DNA from: Spongisporangium articulatum
GTDB taxonomy: Bacteria; Actinomycetota; Actinomycetes; Actinomycetales; Kineosporiaceae
Length of the DNA: 64,000 nt
Direction of reading: 5' to 3'
Assembly (NCBI RefSeq): GCF_044465595.1
Contig: NZ_JBITLV010000005.1
Coordinates: 372,001 to 436,000, forward strand
Below are positions 57,061 through 64,000 of the stretch, piece by piece (the stretch's first letter is position 1; each line of letters starts with the position of its first letter). Position numbers and translations under genes: made by a program. Under the pieces are notes generated by a model. The model did not search any database, was not told where the DNA came from, and saw only the letters and a list, made by a program, of their open reading frames with translations.

Positions 57061-58029
57061 TCAGTCGGGCAGGCCGGGCACGAAGTCGCGCAACCACTTG
57101 CGCAGGTCGGGCCCGAGGTCCTCGCGCTCGGCGGCCAGCTGGACGACGGCCTTCAGGTAGTCGAGCCGGTCGCCGGTGTCGTAGCGGCGGCCCGAGAACA
57201 CGACGCCGAACATGCCGCCGCCGACCTCCTGCGGCACCTGCGCGAGCTCCTGCAGCGCGTCCGTCAGCTGGATCTCGTTGCCCCGGCCGGGCTTCGTCTC
57301 CTTCAGCACGTCGAAGACCCGGGGGTGCAGCACGTACCGGCCGATCACGGCCAGGTTGCTGGGCGCGTCGGCCGGGTCGGGCTTCTCGACCATGCCGGTG
57401 ATCCGCACGACGTCGTCGACGGAGGTGCGCTCGATCGCCGCGCACCCGTACATGTGCACCTGCGAGGGGTCGACCTCCATCAGCGCGACGACGCTGCCAC
57501 CGGTGACCCGCTGGACGCCGATCATCCGGGTCAGCAGCTCGTCGCGCTCGTCGATGAGGTCGTCGCCGAGCAGCACCGCGAACGGGTGCCGACCGACGTG
57601 CAGGGCCCCGCACAGCACGGCGTGCCCGAGGCCGCGCGGGTCGCCCTGCCGGGTGTAGTGCAGGTCGGCGAGAACGTTGCTCTCCTGCACCTTCTCGAGC
57701 CGGTGCCGGTCACCCTTGGCCTCGAGTGCGGCCTCGAGCTCCCAGGCCCGGTCGAAGTGGTTCTCCAGAGACTGCTTGTTCCGGCCGGTGATCATCAGGA
57801 CGTCGTCCAGCCCGGCCCGCACCGCCTCCTCGACCACGTACTGGATGGCCGGGCGGTCGACGACCGGCAGCATCTCCTTCGGCGTGGCCTTCGTGGCGGG
57901 CAGGAAGCGGGTGCCCAGCCCGGCGGCCGGGATCACGGCCTTGGTGACCGGGGGGCCCGCCTCGCCGGCGCCGGCCGGGTTGAGCCCGGCCAGGGCGGCG
58001 AGGTCGGCGGCGATGTCCGAGGAGGTCAT
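57061..58029 (-). CDS. galU: UTP--glucose-1-phosphate uridylyltransferase
   Basis: 322 residues. KAVIPAAGLGTRFLPATKATPKEMLPVVDRP (about 30-60, the nucleotide-binding G-L-G-T-R-F-L and K-E-M-L-P) and NHFDRAWELEAAL, then AVLLGDDLID. It makes UDP-glucose for envelope polysaccharides and glycolipids. It is 17 bp upstream of moeA on the same strand, as in mycobacteria (Rv0993-Rv0994). Confidence 0.94.
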   Translation of the reverse strand: MTSSDIAADLAALAGLNPAGAGEAGPPVTKAVIPAAGLGTRFLPATKATPKEMLPVVDRPAIQYVVEEAVRAGLDDVLMITGRNKQSLENHFDRAWELEAALEAKGDRHRLEKVQESNVLADLHYTRQGDPRGLGHAVLCGALHVGRHPFAVLLGDDLIDERDELLTRMIGVQRVTGGSVVALMEVDPSQVHMYGCAAIERTSVDDVVRITGMVEKPDPADAPSNLAVIGRYVLHPRVFDVLKETKPGRGNEIQLTDALQELAQVPQEVGGGMFGVVFSGRRYDTGDRLDYLKAVVQLAAEREDLGPDLRKWLRDFVPGLPD

Positions 58030-58039
58030 GTCAGTGAGG

Positions 58040-59956
58040 TTACCCAGCTTGGGGCACTCCGCTCGGCCCAGTGGTCAGGTCGGTGTCGTGTGATCTGCGC
58101 GCGGGGGGCACGGAGGCCGACCCCGTACCGGCGGCGGACGGCGGGACGGCGTCGGCCGCCACCCAACGGTTGCGGCCCTCGCGCTTGGCCACGTAGAGCG
58201 CGGCGTCGGCCGCCTCCAGCACCTCGGCCGCGGTGCGGCCCTGCCGCGGGAACGAGGCCACCCCGATCGAGACCGTGACCGGGCGGGTCACGTCGCCGAC
58301 CCGCACGGGTTCGTCCCGGACGGCGCTCAGCACCCGGGCCGCGACCCGGCACCCGCCGTCGGTGTCGGTCTCGGGCAGGACGACGGCGAACTCCTCCCCG
58401 CCGTAGCGGGTCACGGTGTCGACCTCGCGCACGCAGCGCTGCAGCCGGTGCGCGATCTCGCGCAGCACGGCGTCGCCGAACGCGTGCCCGAGGGTGTCGT
58501 TGACCTGCTTGAAGTGGTCGAGGTCGAGCATGAGGACGGTGAGTGCGCGGTCGAACCGGGTGGCCCGCTCGACCTCGCGGGACAGCGTGGTCGACAGCAG
58601 GCGGACGTTGCCGACACCGGTCAGGGGGTCGGTCACCGACAGCCGCCGGGCCTCCTCGTGCTGGCGCACGTTGGCGATCGCCGTCCCCGCGTGCTCGGCC
58701 AGGGCCCGGACCCGTTCGAGCGCGCGGGCGTCGAATCCGCCGTCCCGGCCGGGGCGGGCCAGCGCCAGGACGCCGACCAGCTCACCGGCCGCACGCAGCG
58801 GCACCGCGACCGCCGCGTGGGGCTCGTCGGCGAGCGACAGCTCCTGGACGTCGACGGTCTCGAACTGCGGGGCGGCGTAGGCGGCGGTGGCGAAGGGCAC
58901 CAACCCGTCGGCCAGAGCCTGGCCTCCTCCCCCTGCGACGCAACGTCCGCGCTCGACCAGCGTGGCGGCGTCCGGCAGGGCGACCGTGTCGCCGGGGTGC
59001 TCGGCCAGCAGGATCAGGGCCGCCGCCGAGCGGGTGCCGTGCAGGGACGCCGAGGTGACGGTGTCGAGCAGTCCGTCGAGGTCGTGGGTGCTGGCCAGGG
59101 CCAGTGAGAACCGGTCGAAGCTGGCCGCGAGTTCGGCCTCCTGCTGTTCCAGCCGGCGCAACGCGACCTCGGGCTCGTCGCCCCGGCGGGACCGGCGCAG
59201 GAGCAGCGGCAGGGTGCCGCCGAGCAGCGCCAGGGCCAGGAGGCCGAGGACGAGCGCCGTGGTGTGCCGGTCGGGGACCGGGTCCTGCGCGCGCACGGCG
59301 TAGGGCACCCCGGCGGCAGGCGGGCGGACCGCGAAGGCCGTCCCGGAGCGGACTCCGACGGCCCGGGAACCCTTGTCCAGCAGGGAGAGCGAGCCGCTGG
59401 AGCCGATACCGGAGCGCAGTGCCCGCAGCGCCGCGTCGTCCAGCGGCACCCAGACCGTGACGCTGCCGACCAGGCCGTCGTCGGCGGTGTTCACGGGGGC
59501 CGACTCGGTCAGGCCGAACGGCTTGCCGGGCTGGCCGGCGCGGCCGAGGGAGCACGAGCCGCCGTAGCCGGCCGCCGCGGCGGGGGCCCGGCCGGCCGCG
59601 GCTCCGGCGACGGAGACGGGTTCGGTGCCGTCGGTGTCGAAGACCGCGACCGCGCTGTCGGGGCGGCGGGCGGCGGCGCGCTGGGCGGCGGCGTCCGCGC
59701 CGAGCTGGTTCACACCGTCGTAGGCGGTGGCGTAGGCGGCCACCTCGCGGGCCAGCGCGGTCACCGCGTCACCGACCGCCTCGCACTTGGTCCGCAGGGC
59801 CAGGACGGCCGCGTCGGCGTCGCGGCGGGCGGTCGCCTGCGCGGCGTCGCGGGCCGCGCGCGGGCCGAGCACGCCGACCGCGAGCGCGGCCAGCACCAGG
59901 GGCACGACGATCGCGGCGGCCACGACCCACTTCACCCTCTGCACGACGCTCTGCAC
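58040..59956 (-). CDS. Membrane sensor with GAF and GGDEF domains
   Basis: About 638 residues. TM1 (about 10-32), an extracytoplasmic Cache-like sensor (about 33-225), TM2 (about 228-250), a GAF domain (about 275-425) and a C-terminal GGDEF domain with GGEEF and I-site REVD, so a product-inhibited diguanylate cyclase. GTG 59956 has GGAAGGAGG about 9 nt upstream. Divergent from the 5-FCL gene. Confidence 0.9.
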   Translation of the reverse strand: MQSVVQRVKWVVAAAIVVPLVLAALAVGVLGPRAARDAAQATARRDADAAVLALRTKCEAVGDAVTALAREVAAYATAYDGVNQLGADAAAQRAAARRPDSAVAVFDTDGTEPVSVAGAAAGRAPAAAAGYGGSCSLGRAGQPGKPFGLTESAPVNTADDGLVGSVTVWVPLDDAALRALRSGIGSSGSLSLLDKGSRAVGVRSGTAFAVRPPAAGVPYAVRAQDPVPDRHTTALVLGLLALALLGGTLPLLLRRSRRGDEPEVALRRLEQQEAELAASFDRFSLALASTHDLDGLLDTVTSASLHGTRSAAALILLAEHPGDTVALPDAATLVERGRCVAGGGGQALADGLVPFATAAYAAPQFETVDVQELSLADEPHAAVAVPLRAAGELVGVLALARPGRDGGFDARALERVRALAEHAGTAIANVRQHEEARRLSVTDPLTGVGNVRLLSTTLSREVERATRFDRALTVLMLDLDHFKQVNDTLGHAFGDAVLREIAHRLQRCVREVDTVTRYGGEEFAVVLPETDTDGGCRVAARVLSAVRDEPVRVGDVTRPVTVSIGVASFPRQGRTAAEVLEAADAALYVAKREGRNRWVAADAVPPSAAGTGSASVPPARRSHDTDLTTGPSGVPQAG

Positions 59957-60078
59957 GGCCCGCGGCCTCCTTCCGTGGATCTTGCGGTGGTCTTGCCGTC
60001 GTTCTCCCCGGGCTGCCACAGTCGACGGACCAGAGAAGACAACCATATGTATCCGGTTACACACCGAGAGTAGCGTGA

Positions 60079-60687
60079 ATGTCCGACTCGGAGCTGACAC
60101 CGAGCAAGCTCGCGTTGCGCCGGACCGTGCAGGCCCAGCGCAGCCGCCGCACCGCCGACGAACAGGCCGCGCTGGCCCGGCGGCTGACCGCGGTGGCGCT
60201 CGAGCTGCCCCGGCTGCGGGCCGCGACCTGCGTCGCGCTGTACGCCTCGATGAGCGACGAACCCGACACCGTCCTGCTGCGCCACGAGCTGCGCCGGCGC
60301 GGCACCCGCGTGCTGCTGCCCGTGATCGCCGACGCGACCACGCTCGACTGGGCCGAGGACGACGGGCGGCTGGCCACCGCCGCCGTGGTGAACAGCGTGC
60401 GCTCGATCGCCGAACCCTCCGGCCCGCGGCTGGGGCCGGAGGGGCTGGGCGCGGCGGACGTCGTCATCGTGCCCGCCCAGGCCGTCGACACCAGCGGGAC
60501 CCGGCTCGGGCGCGGGCGGGGCTACTACGACCGGGCCCTGGCGCACGCGGCCCGGGGCGCACTGGTGGCCGCCCTGATCCACGACGACGAGCTGCTCGAC
60601 GCCACCACGACGCCGGTCGCCCGGGAGGCGCACGACCATCCGGTGCAGGCCGTGATCACGCCCACCCGCTGGTTGTACCTGCAGTAG
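60079..60687 (+). CDS. 5-formyltetrahydrofolate cyclo-ligase
   Basis: 202 residues. SKLALRRTVQAQR start, ALYASMSDEPDT and GTRLGRGRGYYDRAL (the ATP-binding R-x-G-x-G-x-G-Y-Y-D box) near residue 142. It converts 5-formyl-THF to 5,10-methenyl-THF with ATP. ATG at 60079 with only weak upstream pairing. It diverges from the GAF-GGDEF gene and is near galU, as Rv0992c is near Rv0993. Confidence 0.93.
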   Translation: MSDSELTPSKLALRRTVQAQRSRRTADEQAALARRLTAVALELPRLRAATCVALYASMSDEPDTVLLRHELRRRGTRVLLPVIADATTLDWAEDDGRLATAAVVNSVRSIAEPSGPRLGPEGLGAADVVIVPAQAVDTSGTRLGRGRGYYDRALAHAARGALVAALIHDDELLDATTTPVAREAHDHPVQAVITPTRWLYLQ

Positions 60688-60696
60688 TCCGGCGGC

Positions 60697-63378
60697 TCAG
60701 CCCTTGCTGAACCGCTGTTCCTCGCGGCTGGCCTCCTGCACCGCCTGCTGGCTCGCCGGCCACGCGAAATCCTTGTTGGCGAGCCAGGTCTCGATCTGGT
60801 CGTCGTAGTGCTTGTCGCCCGGGTGACCCGACTCGCCCGTCTGGTTCACCCACCGGGAGTGGTCGAAGTTGTCCAGGTCGACGACCATCCGCATCGATGG
60901 CGCGGCCACCACGTCGAACGTGCCGGACGACGCGTCCCAGGCGAAGGCGTCGACGATCGACGACCCGCCCGGCGCCTCGTAGGGCCCGCGGTTGACCAGC
61001 TTCTGCAGCAGGCCCGGCGTCCCGTCCGCACCCAACGGCGTCTGCTTCAGCTCCAGCCGGTGCAGCCGCCCCCACTGCCACCGTTTCGGCTCCTTGCCCA
61101 GCGTCGCCGTCAGCTCCAGCCGGGCCTCCACCAGGGACCGGCGCAGCACCTCGTCGCGGGTCTCGGTGACGTCGGGCGTCTTACGGTCGTCCCACCACTG
61201 GTTGCGCGGGTTGTCGAGTAACGAGGAGACGACCGCGAACCAGCGGTCCCCGCCGTCCGGCCGGAACCCCTCGGGCAACTCGTCGGCGAAGGCCAGGTCG
61301 AGGATGTTCGTCCAGACCACGTTGAAGTAGGCGGCGGCCGCGGAATCCGTGGGCTGGGTGTAGTCCCAGCCCTTCAGCAGATCGACGGCCTCACGGTAGA
61401 AGGGGTCCGTCACCTTGATCTTCAGCAGGAGCGGCACGAGCACGGCGGCGATCCCGTTGCGGGTGTCGCCCTGGACCGCCTGCATGTCCGCCACGGTCAG
61501 GCCACCCGGGCTGCGCTTGGCCGCCGTGGTCAGCAGGTCCTCGATCCGCTGCGACCGGTAGCCGTAGTCCCAGTCCTTGGTCAGCACCGGCGTCCCGTCC
61601 GGGCCGGTCACCGCCTGGTTGGCCGCCACGATGTAGTTCTGCGGCGGGTCCTCCTCCCACGGCATGTTCTTGGCGGGCACGGTGCCGGTCCAGTCGTAGG
61701 CGGAGTCCCAGCCCGGGTGCGGCCAGGTGCCGTCGACGGGCACCGTGGACGACGCGCGACCGGGCCCGCGCACCGGCACGGTGCCGGTCGACTGGTAGCC
61801 GATGTGCCCGTCCACGTCGCCGTAGACGAAGTTCTGGCCGGGCGCCTGCAGTTTCAGGACGGCGGCGCGGAAGCTGGTGAAGTCGTGCGCGACGTCGACC
61901 GCGAACAGCCCCTCCATCGACGTCCCCGGCGTGAGCGCCGTCCAGGCCAGGCTCACCGCGTAGTCGGTGTTCCGGTCGTCGTCCTCCCCGGGCACGGGCG
62001 CGGACCGCCCCGCGTCACCGAGACTGGTCAGGACGTCGGACAGCAGCGGCCCGTGCCGCGTCCTGCGCACCGTGATGGTCACCGGGTCGCCGCCGGCCAC
62101 CTTGATCTGCTCCTGGTGCACGCTCATCGGTTCGAGCTTGCCGTCGTACTCGACCGAGTTGCCGGTGACCTTCTCCAGGTAGAAGTCGGTGACGTCCGGC
62201 GCGAGATTGGTCATCCCCCAGGCGATCCGGTCGTTGTGACCGATGACGACCCCGGGCAGCCCGGCGAACGTGTACCCCGATACGTCGAACGGACAGGACG
62301 TGGTCACCGTGGTGCAGTGCAGGCCGACCTGCACCCAGACCCCCGGCATCGATGTGGCCAGGTGCGGGTCGTTGGCCAGCAGCGGCAGCCCCGTCGAGGT
62401 CAGCGCACCGCCGACGACCCACGAGTTCGAGCCGATCCCGTCACTGTTCGCGCCGAGCAGGTCAGGGATCGCGTCGACCGCGGCGTCCGCGGCGGCGAAC
62501 GCCCGCTGCACCCCGGCGTCCTCGAGCGAGGACGTCTTCCACTCCGAGGTGTCCGCCGGCTCGGCCGGTGAGGTCGGGGGGTGGCTCGCCAGGGTCGGGC
62601 CGGCCAGCGCGGGGTTGGCGAGGGACGACGACAGCTGCGCGGTCCCGCTCGACGTCCCCGCGGAGCCCGCGGTCTGGATGATCGGCGAGTGCTGCGCGTA
62701 GTCGTACGCGGGGAACAGCTGGTTGACCCGCTTGATGTCCCGCACGGTGGAGACGGCGCGGGCCCGGGCCAGTTCCTCGTCGTAGTTGCTACGCAGGTCC
62801 CAGGCCATCGCCTTCAACCAGGACACGGAGTCCAGCGGCGTCCAGGCCTCGATCGGTTCCAGGTCGTTGGCCCGCGCCAGCACCGTGTAGCTGACCGACA
62901 GCTCCGACGGCGAGCGGTCCTTGATGTAGGCGTTCACGCCGTCCGAGTACGCCTGCAGGTAGCCGCGGGTGGTGGCCGGCAGCTTGGCCAGCTCCTGCTC
63001 GGCGACGTCCCGCCAGCCCATCGTCCGGATCAGCGCGTCCGCCCTGAGCGCGTCGTCGTTCCTGCCGACCAACTCGCTGAGCCGGCCCGCGGTGACGTGC
63101 CGGCGCAGGTCCATCTCGAAGAACCGGTCCTCGGCCTGCACGTAGCCCTGCACGCGGAACAGGTCCTGCGGGTTGCTCGCGTACACCTGCGGGACGCCGC
63201 GCGCGTCGCGGTACACGGTGGCCGTGCCCGTCATCCCGGGCAGCTTCACGTCGCCGCCGCGGTCGGGCAGCGGCCGCCGGACGAGGACCAGCGCACCCCC
63301 GCCGACGACCAGGACCGCGGCCACGACGACCGCCACCGCGACCAGGGCGGTGACACGGACAGCCCGGCGACGAGTCAC
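60697..63378 (-). CDS. Penicillin acylase-family Ntn hydrolase
   Basis: About 893 residues. An N-terminal TM/signal anchor, the A-chain region with YVQAEDRFFEMDLRRHVTAGRLSELVG, then GSNSWVVGG, where Ser after Gly is the expected autocatalytic nucleophile, and the B chain with LLANDPHLATSMPGVW and HNDRIAWGMTN. This family cleaves acyl amides (penicillin G, acyl-homoserine lactones, aculeacin). The start may be GTG 63378 or GTG 63408. Substrate unknown; probably exported. Confidence 0.88.
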   Translation of the reverse strand: MTRRRAVRVTALVAVAVVVAAVLVVGGGALVLVRRPLPDRGGDVKLPGMTGTATVYRDARGVPQVYASNPQDLFRVQGYVQAEDRFFEMDLRRHVTAGRLSELVGRNDDALRADALIRTMGWRDVAEQELAKLPATTRGYLQAYSDGVNAYIKDRSPSELSVSYTVLARANDLEPIEAWTPLDSVSWLKAMAWDLRSNYDEELARARAVSTVRDIKRVNQLFPAYDYAQHSPIIQTAGSAGTSSGTAQLSSSLANPALAGPTLASHPPTSPAEPADTSEWKTSSLEDAGVQRAFAAADAAVDAIPDLLGANSDGIGSNSWVVGGALTSTGLPLLANDPHLATSMPGVWVQVGLHCTTVTTSCPFDVSGYTFAGLPGVVIGHNDRIAWGMTNLAPDVTDFYLEKVTGNSVEYDGKLEPMSVHQEQIKVAGGDPVTITVRRTRHGPLLSDVLTSLGDAGRSAPVPGEDDDRNTDYAVSLAWTALTPGTSMEGLFAVDVAHDFTSFRAAVLKLQAPGQNFVYGDVDGHIGYQSTGTVPVRGPGRASSTVPVDGTWPHPGWDSAYDWTGTVPAKNMPWEEDPPQNYIVAANQAVTGPDGTPVLTKDWDYGYRSQRIEDLLTTAAKRSPGGLTVADMQAVQGDTRNGIAAVLVPLLLKIKVTDPFYREAVDLLKGWDYTQPTDSAAAAYFNVVWTNILDLAFADELPEGFRPDGGDRWFAVVSSLLDNPRNQWWDDRKTPDVTETRDEVLRRSLVEARLELTATLGKEPKRWQWGRLHRLELKQTPLGADGTPGLLQKLVNRGPYEAPGGSSIVDAFAWDASSGTFDVVAAPSMRMVVDLDNFDHSRWVNQTGESGHPGDKHYDDQIETWLANKDFAWPASQQAVQEASREEQRFSKG

Positions 63379-63469
63379 GCGGGAGACTCTAGCCACTCGG
63401 GCGTGCACGTCCGGTCGACCGTTAGGGGAACGATAAGATTCACAGTCTGACGTGCGGGAGAGGTGACGG

Positions 63470-64000
63470 TTGACGGTCGAGCAGCTCAACATCGCGCTGC
63501 TCGCGGGCCCCGTCGTCCTGCTCGCCGCCGTCGCCGCCGTGCGGGTCTCCGTCGGCAGCGGCTTTCCCTCCCTCCTGCTCTACCTGGCCCTCGGGCTCGG
63601 CATCGGCGAGCGCGGGCTGGGCGTGCAGTTCGACGACGTCGACCTCACCGCCGCGCTCGGCTACGCCGCGCTCGTGCTGATCCTCGCCGAGGGCGGGCTC
63701 ACGACCCGGTGGACGACGGTCCGCGCCTCGGTCGCACCCGCCGCCCTGCTCGCCACCCTGGGTACGGCCGTCTCGGTGGCCGTCGCGGGTTCGGCCGCGC
63801 ACGTCGTCCTGGGGCAGGACTGGCCCGAGGCCCTGCTGCTGGGCGCCGCGATCTCGTCCACCGACGCGGCGGCCGTCTTCTCGGTGCTGCGCCGGGTGCC
63901 GCTGCCTGGGCGGCTGGTCGGCATGCTCGAGGCGGAGTCGGGCTTCAACGACGCGCCGGTCGTGATCATCGTGATCGCGCTGACCGAGGTCGCGCACGGC
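63470..64000 (+). CDS. CPA1-type K+(Na+)/H+ antiporter, N-terminal part
   Basis: 177 codons, open to the window end. An in-frame TGA lies just upstream, so the only suitable start is TTG 63470, well placed after GGGAGAGG. Hydrophobic helices follow the CPA1/NhaP2 (CvrA) pattern: FPSLLLYLALGLGIGE, LILAEGGLTTR, GAAISSTDAAAVFSVL and EAESGFNDAPVVI, which includes the transport Asp pair. The C-terminal half and any TrkA-C regulatory domain lie outside. Confidence 0.85.
   Translation, partial: MTVEQLNIALLAGPVVLLAAVAAVRVSVGSGFPSLLLYLALGLGIGERGLGVQFDDVDLTAALGYAALVLILAEGGLTTRWTTVRASVAPAALLATLGTAVSVAVAGSAAHVVLGQDWPEALLLGAAISSTDAAAVFSVLRRVPLPGRLVGMLEAESGFNDAPVVIIVIALTEVAHG

Overview
The window is very high-GC DNA with dense gene packing, frequent GTG starts and many 1-8 bp gene overlaps, typical of an actinomycete. 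Two blocks match gene order I know from Mycobacterium tuberculosis: metG/tatD/rpfB/ksgA plus rsmI/pmt (Rv1002c-Rv1010 region), and 5-formyl-THF cyclo-ligase/galU/moeA/rimJ/glpR(sepX) (Rv0992c-Rv0996 region). The exact order (family or genus) cannot be fixed from the sequence.

Layout. 1-2.4 kb: cytosine use (end of an NCS1-type permease, PucR regulator, FCY1-type cytosine deaminase). 2.4-12 kb: ksgA, rpfB, tatD, a GNAT, a class IV PLP enzyme, metG, and three related secreted Ig-like proteins. 11.9-14 kb: two overlapping membrane diguanylate cyclase genes. 14-18.6 kb: aminotransferase, VOC protein, GNAT, an AbiEi/DUF559-type gene bracketed by two copies of a palindromic element, and rsmI. 18.5-26.5 kb: envelope/glycosylation genes (two polytopic GT-C-like proteins, a protein O-mannosyltransferase, a GT1 glycosyltransferase) and a serine beta-lactamase-like hydrolase. 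26.5-33.3 kb: cysteine dioxygenase with a short Cys-containing leader ORF, and small metabolic and membrane genes including a class A beta-lactamase. 33.3-40 kb: a catabolic/uptake locus (2OG-Fe oxygenase, double-length ABC permease, enolase-superfamily dehydratase, NMT1/THI5-like binding protein, XRE-cupin regulator, ABC ATPase, SnoaL-like protein). Two matching 17-bp operators link its two transcription units. 40-43.6 kb: GGDEF-EAL protein, a frameshifted GNAT, and an SMI1-like putative immunity gene. 43.6-45.6 kb: a secreted NucA/NucB-type DNase split over two frames.

45.7-53.0 kb is a small integrative element inserted in the 3' end of a tRNA-Ala(CGC) gene. A 45-bp perfect duplication of the tRNA 3' part marks both ends. 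It carries a tyrosine integrase, an excisionase-like HTH protein, a RepA-like ATPase, a Cys-rich small protein, a second small HTH protein, CTAG-rich DNA, a paired array of 9-bp units and, as the most striking cargo, an XRE-HTH protein fused to a complete peptide deformylase domain. No transfer (FtsK/TraB-like) gene is visible.

53-64 kb: SepX/GlpR-like division protein, rimJ-like acetyltransferase, mog, moaC, moeA/glp and galU in one overlapping run; a GAF-GGDEF protein; 5-FCL; a penicillin acylase-family hydrolase; and the start of a CPA1 cation/proton antiporter that runs off the window.
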